DNA of 12,394 nt, taken from an uncultured Bacteroidales bacterium. GTDB lineage: Bacteria; Bacteroidota; Bacteroidia; Bacteroidales; Paludibacteraceae. Numbering within the stretch: position 1 is the first letter of the stretch; the number at the start of each line of letters is the position of its first letter. The notes beneath the pieces are model-generated. The model worked only from the letters and a program-made list of their open reading frames with translations. It did not search any database and was not told where the DNA came from. Position numbers and translations under genes: made by a program. Location of the stretch: the NCBI GenBank assembly GCA_903912795.1, contig CAIWIS010000435.1:1-12394 (forward strand). The letters are read 5' to 3'. Shown piece by piece: positions 6,512-12,394 of this stretch.

Positions 6512-7552
6512 CTATTTAAACACCGACCCAAAATCTTTTAGGGCAGCAATTAATTCGGCTGTTTCGGCTGGAGTGCCCACTGTTATACGTAGGCAATCGC
6601 CACAAAGCGTAACGCTACTGCGATTGCGGACGATAATACCTTTGTTTACCAACCAGTTATAAGCAATATTGGCATTATCCACTTTTACAAGAACAAAATT
6701 AGCATCTGTAGGATAAATGTGTTTTACTAAAGCTAACTCCTTTAACTTGTCGATTAATTGGGTGCGTTCGTTCAATATGGCTTGTACCCACTGGGTGGTT
6801 TGTGCGGCATTTGCTAACACTTTTTTGGCATGTTCCTGTGTGAGGATATTGATATTGTAAGGGTATTTAATTTTGTTGAGCACCTCAATTACTTCTACTG
6901 AAGCAAAAGCCATTCCGAGTCGGATAGCAGCATTCCCCCAAGCTTTCGACAGTGTTTGTAAAACAACCAAATTAGGATATTGAGCAATATATGTGCTAAA
7001 ACTCTGACTGTCCGAAAAATCGATATAAGCTTCATCAACTACTACAATTCCACGAAACCATTGAAGCACTTTCAGAATTTCGTCGGCATTCAGTTTATTT
7101 CCGGTAGGATTATTCGGCGAACATAACCAAATAATTTTTGTATTCAAATTGGCCGAGTCAATCAATTTAAATGCCTCAATATCAAAGTATTCACTCAACA
7201 ATACTTTGCGATACTCCACATCATTTACAGCTGCACACACTTTGTACATGCCATAAGTAGGTTCAATGGCTACCACATTGTCGCGACGAGGCTCACAAAA
7301 AGCGCGATAAAGCAAATCTATAGGTTCGTCGCTACCATTACCTAAAAATATATTTTCGACAGGTACATTTTTTACTTTCGAAATGGCTTCCTTTACTTTC
7401 CATTGCAAGGGATCTGGATATCGATTGTAAGGACCATTGTAAGGATTTTCGTTGGCATCTAAATATACCGAAGCCTCACCTTTAAACTCGTCGCGCGCAC
7501 ACGAGTAAGGTTGCATGTTTTTTATGTTTTCGCGCAATAATTCGTTAATCAT
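6512..7552 (-). CDS. hisC: Histidinol-phosphate aminotransferase HisC
   Basis: A PLP-dependent fold-type I aminotransferase that converts imidazole-acetol phosphate and glutamate to histidinol phosphate and 2-oxoglutarate in histidine synthesis. The 346-residue length is typical. Visible key residues: the opening RENIKNMQPYSCAR with LDANENP (31-37), SPNNPTG (145-151, PLP-contacting Asn147), VVDEAYIDF (171-179, Asp173 and Tyr176), the Schiff-base lysine K203 in LSKAWG, R211 nearby, and the substrate carboxylate-binding R322 in LRITVGT. The start ATG (7550-7552) overlaps the hisD stop as TAATG, indicating translational coupling. hisC is the last gene of its unit, and its stop lies 7 nt from that of uvrA. 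hisB does not follow, unlike the usual hisGDCB order. Confidence 0.96.
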   Translation of the reverse strand: MINELLRENIKNMQPYSCARDEFKGEASVYLDANENPYNGPYNRYPDPLQWKVKEAISKVKNVPVENIFLGNGSDEPIDLLYRAFCEPRRDNVVAIEPTYGMYKVCAAVNDVEYRKVLLSEYFDIEAFKLIDSANLNTKIIWLCSPNNPTGNKLNADEILKVLQWFRGIVVVDEAYIDFSDSQSFSTYIAQYPNLVVLQTLSKAWGNAAIRLGMAFASVEVIEVLNKIKYPYNINILTQEHAKKVLANAAQTTQWVQAILNERTQLIDKLKELALVKHIYPTDANFVLVKVDNANIAYNWLVNKGIIVRNRSSVTLCGDCLRITVGTPAETAELIAALKDFGSVFK

Positions 7553-8862
7553 TATCTTCTTTCCGCTTTAACTCGTTCTTGTTGCTCGTTATCCAACCTG
7601 ATTTTTACAGCATTGCTATGTGCTTGTAAATCTTCGTTTTCGGCCATCAAAATAATGGCATTACTCAGGTTGGTTAATCCTTCTTTTGATAATTGTTGGA
7701 ATGTAATTTTGCGAACAAAACTATCCAAATTTACACCACTGTACGCTTTAGCATAGCCATTGGTTGGCAAGGTGTGGTTTGTACCCGAAGCATAATCGCC
7801 AGCACTCTCAGGACTATAATTTCCTAAAAATACTGACCCTGCATTGGTAATATTTGCCGCTACACCATTGTGATAATGCGTTGAAATTATCAAGTGTTCG
7901 GGTGCATATTCATTGGTCATTTCCACAGCTTCTTCCAATGTTTTTACAACAATTATTTTGCTATTTGACAACGATTTTTTTGCTAATTCTTTACGTGGAA
8001 GTTGCTCTAATTGCAATTCAATTTGCTCCAGCACTTTTTCAACCAACGATTCGTCGACCGTAATTAAAATGGACTGACTATCGGCACCATGCTCTGCTTG
8101 CGAAAGTAAATCGGCGGCCACATAAGCCGGATTGGCAGTGTTATCGGCCAGTACTTCTACTTCCGAAGGACCAGCAGGCATATCAATAGCCACGTCGCGA
8201 AGCGAAACCAATTGTTTAGCAGCAGTAACGTATTGATTTCCTGGTCCAAAAATCTTATATACTTTAGGTACAGTTTCAGTCCCATACGCCAAGGCAGCAA
8301 TAGCCTGAATACCCCCAATTTTGAAAACACGATGTATGCCCGCTATTTTGGCAGCATACAACACCGCTGGGTGTACTTTGCCTTCGGCATTGGGTGGTGT
8401 ACAAAGTACAATTTCTTTACATTCGGCAATACTAGCGGGTATTCCAAGCATTAATACAGTTGAAAATAATGGAGCAGTTCCACCTGGCACATACAATCCA
8501 ACTTTATCGATTGCCACTGCTTTTTGCCAACATAGTACACCTGGCGAAGTTTGAATTTCGGGCAAATCTTGTTGTTGTTCCACATGAAATTTCCAAATAT
8601 TCCTGCGTGCCATTTCAATGGCTTGTTTTAGCTGTTTCGAAACAAGGTTTTCGGCTTCAACCATTTCATCGCTTGTCACTTCAAACGATTCGAGTGTAAT
8701 TTTATCGAATTTTGCTGTATAGTTCCGAACCGCTTTATCTCCATTTTTTTGCACATCCGAAAGCACTTTTTCGACAATGCTGAACAGTTCGCTACTGTCA
8801 AAAACTGGTCGAGCTAAAAGTTCAGCCCATTGTTCGCGTGGTGGATATTTGTAAATTTGCAT
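7552..8862 (-). CDS. hisD: Histidinol dehydrogenase HisD
   Basis: A zinc-dependent, NAD-linked four-electron dehydrogenase that oxidises histidinol to histidine via histidinal, the last two steps of the pathway. The 436-residue length matches the family. The zinc ligands known from E. coli HisD (Gln259, His262, Asp360, His419) appear here at a constant offset of -4: Q255 and H258 in SQAEHGADSQS, D356 in ESAGDYASG, and H415 in LQAHSNAV. The catalytic Glu-His pair is E322-H323 in YAPEHL. The NAD-domain signatures VPGGTAP (125-131), FGPGNQYV (205-212) and AGPSEVEVLAD (230-240) are present. No TAnnTTTG box was found in the 143-nt gap upstream, so it may be read from the HAD promoter. That gap holds a palindrome (8888-8906) and a heptad tract (8933-9002). 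hisG does not precede it. Confidence 0.96.
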   Translation of the reverse strand: MQIYKYPPREQWAELLARPVFDSSELFSIVEKVLSDVQKNGDKAVRNYTAKFDKITLESFEVTSDEMVEAENLVSKQLKQAIEMARRNIWKFHVEQQQDLPEIQTSPGVLCWQKAVAIDKVGLYVPGGTAPLFSTVLMLGIPASIAECKEIVLCTPPNAEGKVHPAVLYAAKIAGIHRVFKIGGIQAIAALAYGTETVPKVYKIFGPGNQYVTAAKQLVSLRDVAIDMPAGPSEVEVLADNTANPAYVAADLLSQAEHGADSQSILITVDESLVEKVLEQIELQLEQLPRKELAKKSLSNSKIIVVKTLEEAVEMTNEYAPEHLIISTHYHNGVAANITNAGSVFLGNYSPESAGDYASGTNHTLPTNGYAKAYSGVNLDSFVRKITFQQLSKEGLTNLSNAIILMAENEDLQAHSNAVKIRLDNEQQERVKAERR

Positions 8863-8887
8863 ATATTGATGTATCGTGTTATTTGGC

Positions 8888-8906
8888 CCTGCCTGCGGCA
8901 GGCAGG
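8888..8906. repeat. GC-rich perfect palindrome in the hisD leader
   Basis: CCTGCCTGC (8888-8896) and GCAGGCAGG (8898-8906) pair perfectly around one base. It stands out as a GC block in AT-rich DNA, 26 bases upstream of the hisD start. A similar CCTGCCTGC...GCAGGCAGG element recurs between genes in Bacteroidota genomes, as far as I recall. In RNA it would form a hairpin, but no T-run follows on either strand, so it is not a standard terminator. Confidence 0.7.
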
Positions 8907-8932
8907 TTCGCCGTTATTATTGTTATTGATTG

Positions 8933-9002
8933 TTCCTGACTTTTGACCTTTTACTTTCTGTTTTCCGTTGTCTGTCGTCTGTTGTCTGTCAACCGTATTC
9001 CG
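8933..9002. repeat. Degenerate 7-bp tandem repeat between HAD gene and hisD
   Basis: About ten consecutive units keep a 7-bp register. The core is TTGTCTG (8968-8974), TCGTCTG (8975-8981) and TTGTCTG (8982-8988). Flanking units TTTTCCG (8961-8967), TCAACCG (8989-8995) and TATTCCG (8996-9002) match more loosely, and units from 8933 to 8960 are weaker still. On the leftward transcript the tract is purine-rich (CAGACAA-like units). It ends 3 bases from the HAD gene's stop. Confidence 0.6.
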
Positions 9003-9005
9003 TTT

Positions 9006-9722
9006 TCAAAGAAAAAAATCCCATTTCTCATAAAGTTCCTGCATGCTGCTGAGAACAATATCGGCACCGCTATCCCACAGCACTTTTTCGTCGAACGGAC
9101 CGGTATTTACAGCTATTACAAACAGTCCGGCAGCTTTAGCTGATTCCACTCCCAAAGGCGCATTTTCCACAACCATTACTTCGGCAGGCGTTAAGCCCGA
9201 TTTTTTCAGAGCTTGCAAATAAGGTTCGGGGTGCGGTTTTCCATGAGTCACATCAAAAGCCGTTACCATACGTTCTTTTTTGAAAATTCCAGGAAAATGC
9301 ACTTGCAAACCATCCAATAAACTTGCTTGCCCTGAACCAGTCACCAAATATATTTCACGCTTTTCAGCTTTTACTTTTTGCAATAAATCACTTGCAAAAG
9401 GCATTACTGGAGAGTCGCCATAAGTCTCGAAATAACGAGATTTCAAACGGTAAATTTCTTGTTTTTCGGCTTCTGTTGCATTGCGTCCATGTTCACGATT
9501 GAAAGCTAAATCAATAGTTGAATGTCCGGTGCGACCTTCGTTCATATAGCCTTCGTATTCAGTAAATGCAATTCCAATATCGTTCATAGCCTTCGTCCAA
9601 GCAGGAGCATGAAATTTCATGGAGTCGAAAAGAACGCCATCCATGTCGAAAAAAATGGCTTTAGCTGTAAATGTGGCGAAATTATTATCGGTAATATACT
9701 TCTGTATGGATGATGAAAACAT
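9006..9722 (-). CDS. HAD-family phosphatase, beta-phosphoglucomutase-like
   Basis: A 238-residue HAD hydrolase with all four motifs. Motif I is FFDMDGVLFDS, with nucleophile D26 and acid/base D28. Motif II is LVTGSG, with T128. Motif III is K162 in GKPHPEPY. Motif IV is VVENAPLGVESAKAAG, with E186-N187. A helical C1 cap (about 35-105, with NEGRTGHSTIDLAF) places it in the group of beta-phosphoglucomutases, phosphoglycolate phosphatases and sugar-phosphate phosphatases. The cytosolic substrate cannot be told from sequence. It lies directly upstream of hisD-hisC on the same strand, 143 nt away, and a -7 box precedes it by about 20 bases, which supports this start. Its position would suit a histidinol-phosphate phosphatase, but that is inference; known bacterial HAD versions (HisB N-domain) are a different, capless type. 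Confidence 0.88.
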   Translation of the reverse strand: MFSSSIQKYITDNNFATFTAKAIFFDMDGVLFDSMKFHAPAWTKAMNDIGIAFTEYEGYMNEGRTGHSTIDLAFNREHGRNATEAEKQEIYRLKSRYFETYGDSPVMPFASDLLQKVKAEKREIYLVTGSGQASLLDGLQVHFPGIFKKERMVTAFDVTHGKPHPEPYLQALKKSGLTPAEVMVVENAPLGVESAKAAGLFVIAVNTGPFDEKVLWDSGADIVLSSMQELYEKWDFFL

Positions 9723-9741
9723 TCAATTTTGTTTTAGGCTG

Positions 9742-9749
9742 CAAAGATA
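9742..9749 (-). promoter_or_regulatory. Bacteroidota -7 promoter element for the HAD (and possibly his) unit
   Basis: Leftward reading gives TATCTTTG, a match to TAnnTTTG followed by GCAGCC, 20 bases upstream of the HAD ATG. The same TATCTTTGCAGC string precedes uvrA at 3604-3615. No -33 TTTG at suitable spacing was found; the nearest TTTTG is 33 bases upstream. As no such box precedes hisD, this may drive HAD-hisD-hisC together. Confidence 0.55.
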
Positions 9750-9781
9750 CTTATTTTGTAGCTTTTTTTATACATTTTATT

Positions 9782-12394
9782 TCAAAACAACGACAATTGT
9801 CCATCGTTACTTTCATCCTCATCAACATTACGTAATTTGATGTTTTTTGCAGACTTAAGTGGCTTTTTAGGCCTCGAGGGAGCTACTGCTTCAATTTGAT
9901 CCTCGTCTTCCACTACTTCAATTTGTTGCAACTGCTCTTTCACTACATTAATTTGTTGCAACTGCTCTTTTACTTTTTCCTTTTCAACAACCACAGTCTT
10001 TTTAGTTTCAGTTTTTGTTTCTGAAACAGGCTCAGATGCAATCTCAACTTCCGGAACCTCATTTACGATTGTTTCAGTGGCTTCTTCAATTACCTCTTCA
10101 GGAACTTCAACAGCATCCTCATCGGCATTATCCACATCATCAATTGATTCTGAATTCACTTGTTCTTGAACTTCTTTAAACCGCAAGGGTTCCAATTCAT
10201 TAATAGTTTCTACTTCATAGGTAGTGAGTCGTTTACCTTTAGCCTTGAAACTTTTCACGCCAATAAATTCCTCGGCATCAATCACTAATGCTTCGCGATA
10301 GGTATCACTTCCTCCAAAAATCACTTCCAAACGTGGATAGTCAACATCGGTCATCAGCATCAAGCGCGAACCATTATTTTCGCCTAAATAATTTTGAATT
10401 TTCTGACTTGCTTCGAACTGGAAACGCTTCAGATAATAGAATTTTTGCTCAGCATCGTACAATGCCACCGACCATACTTTATTGGCATCGAATTTTTCGA
10501 TAACCAAAATATCTTTTTCGTAATGGTTATTTAAGTCGAAGTTGGAAGTGTAATAATCACCTTTGGACGATACTACTAAAATTAAATCCTCGCTCAGGAA
10601 TTCGCCTAAATACTCGCCACGATTATCGTAGTTGAGGCGTAACACATCGCGGTCGAACCAAACCTGTCGGCCACCGAGTGTAGAACCTCCTTTTTGTTTC
10701 AATGCAATTTTTTGTATCTCGTTTTTGGTCAGTATATTTCCCATCGATTGGCGACCTTTGATGGCAATTTCGCTGAAATCTTTTTCGAACACCAATTTGA
10801 ACAGTCGTGGTTTGGGCTTGAGCGTAACACGTACCACTTCGGCTTCGGCATTCGGGTTCGAGGTAAAATAAATCACCTTTGAGCCGGCTGTGCCTTGTGT
10901 AATATCATATTCCTTATCGCGCGTAATTCCGTTCACAGCAAAGCGTTTGATGTAAATTGGACCCACTTTCCCATCGCGGTAAATTACGTTGTAAATAGTG
11001 CGTTTATCGTTTTTCTTAAACACATCCAAATGCAAAATATTTTTACCAACAAACTGTTTATCAGCTACTTTTACAATCTTATATTTTCCATCTTTAAAGA
11101 AAATAATAATATCGTCCATGTCGGAGCAGTTGCAAACAAACTCATCTTTACGTAAGCTAGTTCCAATAAAACCTTCATCGCGATTTACGTATAGTTTTTC
11201 GTTTGCTTCCACTACTTTAGCAGCTACAATGGTCTCAAAATTACGAATTTCGGTTCGGCGTGGAAATTCTTTGCCATATTTTGTCTTCAAACCTTCGAAC
11301 CAAAAAATGGTATAATCCACCAAGTGGTCGAGTTGGTAAATTACCTCATCTATCTTTTTCTGAATAGCAATAAGAATATCGTTAGCTTTATCGGTATCAA
11401 ACTTAGTGATACGCATCATTTTAATTTCGAGCAATTTAAGAATATCTTCGCGGGTTACTTCGCGAATAAAATCCTTTTTGAACGGTTCCAAACGTTTATC
11501 GATGTGCGCAATAACTTCATCTTGTGTGGTACTATCTTCAAACCCTTTATCCTTATAAATTCGGTTTTCGATAAATATTTTTTCGAGCGAAGTGAAAAAT
11601 AGTTGTTCAAGCAATTCTGCTTTTTGTATTTCGAGCTCCGCTTTCAACAAATCTTTGGTGTGGTCGGCACTAATCCGAAGCATTTCGCTCACCCCCATAA
11701 AGCGAGGCTTATCGTTATGAATTACGCAGCAATTAGGCGAAATACTCAACTCGCAATCGGTAAATGCATACAGCGCATCAATGGTTTTGTCCGATGAAAT
11801 GCCAGGTTGTAACTGCACCAAAATCTCTACATTAGCCGACGTATTGTCGTCCACTTTACGGATTTTAATCTTCCCTTTATCGCTGGCTTTAATTATTGAC
11901 TCAATCAATTTGGATGTATTCGACCCAAAAGGTATTTCGGTAATTGCCAGAGTTTTATTGTCAATTTTGCTTATTTTGGCACGTACTTTTACTGCTCCAC
12001 CACGTTCTCCATCGTTGTAGCGGGCTACATCTATGGATCCTCCAGTCAAAAAATCAGGGTATAACACAAATTCCTCTTCGCGCAGGTATGCCACACAAGC
12101 ATCGCACAGTTCGTTGAAGTTATGTGGCAGAATTTTTGAATTTAATCCCACAGCAATACCTTCTACACCTTGTGCTAAAAGTAATGGGAATTTTACGGGT
12201 AACGCAACTGGTTCTTTGTTACGGCCATCGTACGACGAGCGCCATTCGGTGGTTTTAGGATTAAAAACGGTTTCGAGAGCAAACTTCGAAAGTCGCGCTT
12301 CGATATAACGAGGTGCAGCAGCTCCATCGCCGGTAAGTATATTTCCCCAGTTTCCCTGACAATCAATAAGCAAATCTTTTTGTCCGAGTTGTAC
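9782..12394 (-). CDS. parC: DNA topoisomerase IV subunit A (ParC/GyrA type), 5' end outside window
   Basis: The breakage-reunion subunit of a type IIA topoisomerase, which with ParE decatenates and relaxes DNA using ATP. The frame is open to the right edge, so the 870 visible residues lack the start and the quinolone-resistance region. The visible part opens VQLGQKDLLIDCQGNWGN. The catalytic tyrosine is residue 30 of the visible part (codon 12305-12307), in PRYIEARLSK. A coiled-coil region and a beta-pinwheel-like C-terminal domain with GRQSMGNILTK and KQKGGSTLGGRQVW follow. No canonical GyrA box (QRRGGKG) is seen, favouring ParC over GyrA. The last ~134 residues are acidic and low in complexity, include a tandem 10-residue repeat, and end in QLSLF at the terminus, matching the sliding-clamp binding consensus. 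The stop is TGA at 9782-9784. ParC versus GyrA-like is fairly but not fully certain without the N-terminus or parE. Confidence 0.88.
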   Translation of the reverse strand, partial: VQLGQKDLLIDCQGNWGNILTGDGAAAPRYIEARLSKFALETVFNPKTTEWRSSYDGRNKEPVALPVKFPLLLAQGVEGIAVGLNSKILPHNFNELCDACVAYLREEEFVLYPDFLTGGSIDVARYNDGERGGAVKVRAKISKIDNKTLAITEIPFGSNTSKLIESIIKASDKGKIKIRKVDDNTSANVEILVQLQPGISSDKTIDALYAFTDCELSISPNCCVIHNDKPRFMGVSEMLRISADHTKDLLKAELEIQKAELLEQLFFTSLEKIFIENRIYKDKGFEDSTTQDEVIAHIDKRLEPFKKDFIREVTREDILKLLEIKMMRITKFDTDKANDILIAIQKKIDEVIYQLDHLVDYTIFWFEGLKTKYGKEFPRRTEIRNFETIVAAKVVEANEKLYVNRDEGFIGTSLRKDEFVCNCSDMDDIIIFFKDGKYKIVKVADKQFVGKNILHLDVFKKNDKRTIYNVIYRDGKVGPIYIKRFAVNGITRDKEYDITQGTAGSKVIYFTSNPNAEAEVVRVTLKPKPRLFKLVFEKDFSEIAIKGRQSMGNILTKNEIQKIALKQKGGSTLGGRQVWFDRDVLRLNYDNRGEYLGEFLSEDLILVVSSKGDYYTSNFDLNNHYEKDILVIEKFDANKVWSVALYDAEQKFYYLKRFQFEASQKIQNYLGENNGSRLMLMTDVDYPRLEVIFGGSDTYREALVIDAEEFIGVKSFKAKGKRLTTYEVETINELEPLRFKEVQEQVNSESIDDVDNADEDAVEVPEEVIEEATETIVNEVPEVEIASEPVSETKTETKKTVVVEKEKVKEQLQQINVVKEQLQQIEVVEDEDQIEAVAPSRPKKPLKSAKNIKLRNVDEDESNDGQLSLF
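9911..9970 (-). repeat. 30-bp tandem duplication in the topoisomerase tail
   Basis: Two adjacent 30-bp units (9911-9940 and 9941-9970) differ at only two positions. They encode KEQLQQIEVV and KEQLQQINVV in the acidic tail of the topoisomerase subunit. The unit is a multiple of three, so copy-number change would keep the frame. Confidence 0.85.

Noticed and set aside
6526..6542. CCC-AAAA...TTTT-A-GGG imperfect hairpin at the uvrA/hisC junction as a bidirectional terminator
   Set aside because: The stem is short with a bulge, it lies inside the hisC coding region, and no T-run follows on either strand.
8933..9002. Heptad tract as a CRISPR array or microsatellite
   Set aside because: Units are 7 bp, degenerate and contiguous with no spacers, so it is not CRISPR; most units differ, so it is not a simple microsatellite.
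12371..12373. TTG codon as a start for the topoisomerase subunit
   Set aside because: The frame stays open to the window edge and the residues before it (VQLGQKDL) belong to the conserved family sequence, so the gene is cut by the window.

Overview
The window reads as a chromosomal stretch from a member of the Bacteroidota, probably the Bacteroidales. Four things support this. Four genes are preceded by the phylum's promoter -7 element (TAnnTTTG) and lack clear Shine-Dalgarno sequences. The ParC-type topoisomerase subunit has the Bacteroidota form. A 7-TM AraC-type regulator and a DUF4403-like lipoprotein are present. Short CCCTAAATCCC-type palindromic repeats are scattered through the DNA. 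The DNA is AT-rich, and no mobile element, phage gene, CRISPR array, tRNA or rRNA was seen.

Layout. Positions 1-221 are non-coding: an inverted pair of palindromic repeats (10-97), then featureless AT-rich DNA, then a strong rightward-reading terminator hairpin (214-247) that overlaps the stop codon of the first gene. Three leftward genes follow, each with its own promoter-like box: a membrane-anchored AraC-family regulator (222-1343), a DUF4403-like lipoprotein (1409-2806) and an unknown secreted or membrane protein (2900-3409). A 260-bp divergent promoter region separates these from rightward uvrA (3670-6504). uvrA converges with 7 nt between stops on a leftward block: hisC (6512-7552), hisD (7552-8862, overlapping hisC as TAATG), a HAD phosphatase (9006-9722) and a 5'-truncated topoisomerase IV subunit A (9782-12394, running off the right edge).

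How the genes work together. HisC makes histidinol phosphate and HisD oxidises histidinol to histidine. The upstream HAD phosphatase could supply the missing dephosphorylation between them, but this is inference only. hisG, hisB and the other his genes are absent from the visible neighbourhood. UvrA (damage recognition in nucleotide excision repair) and topoisomerase IV (chromosome decatenation) are housekeeping genes.

Most interesting signals. (1) Two copies of a palindromic repeat family lie inside uvrA, in the same orientation and reading frame, each adding a short L-N-P...G peptide at a presumed loop. The same family forms the inverted pair at the left end, so it looks like a dispersed small repeat that tolerates protein-coding sites, as the Rickettsia palindromic elements do. 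(2) The topoisomerase subunit ends in QLSLF, a perfect match to the bacterial sliding-clamp binding consensus, at the end of a long acidic, probably disordered tail. (3) Degenerate tracts with strict 7-bp periodicity lie in the leaders of uvrA and hisD.
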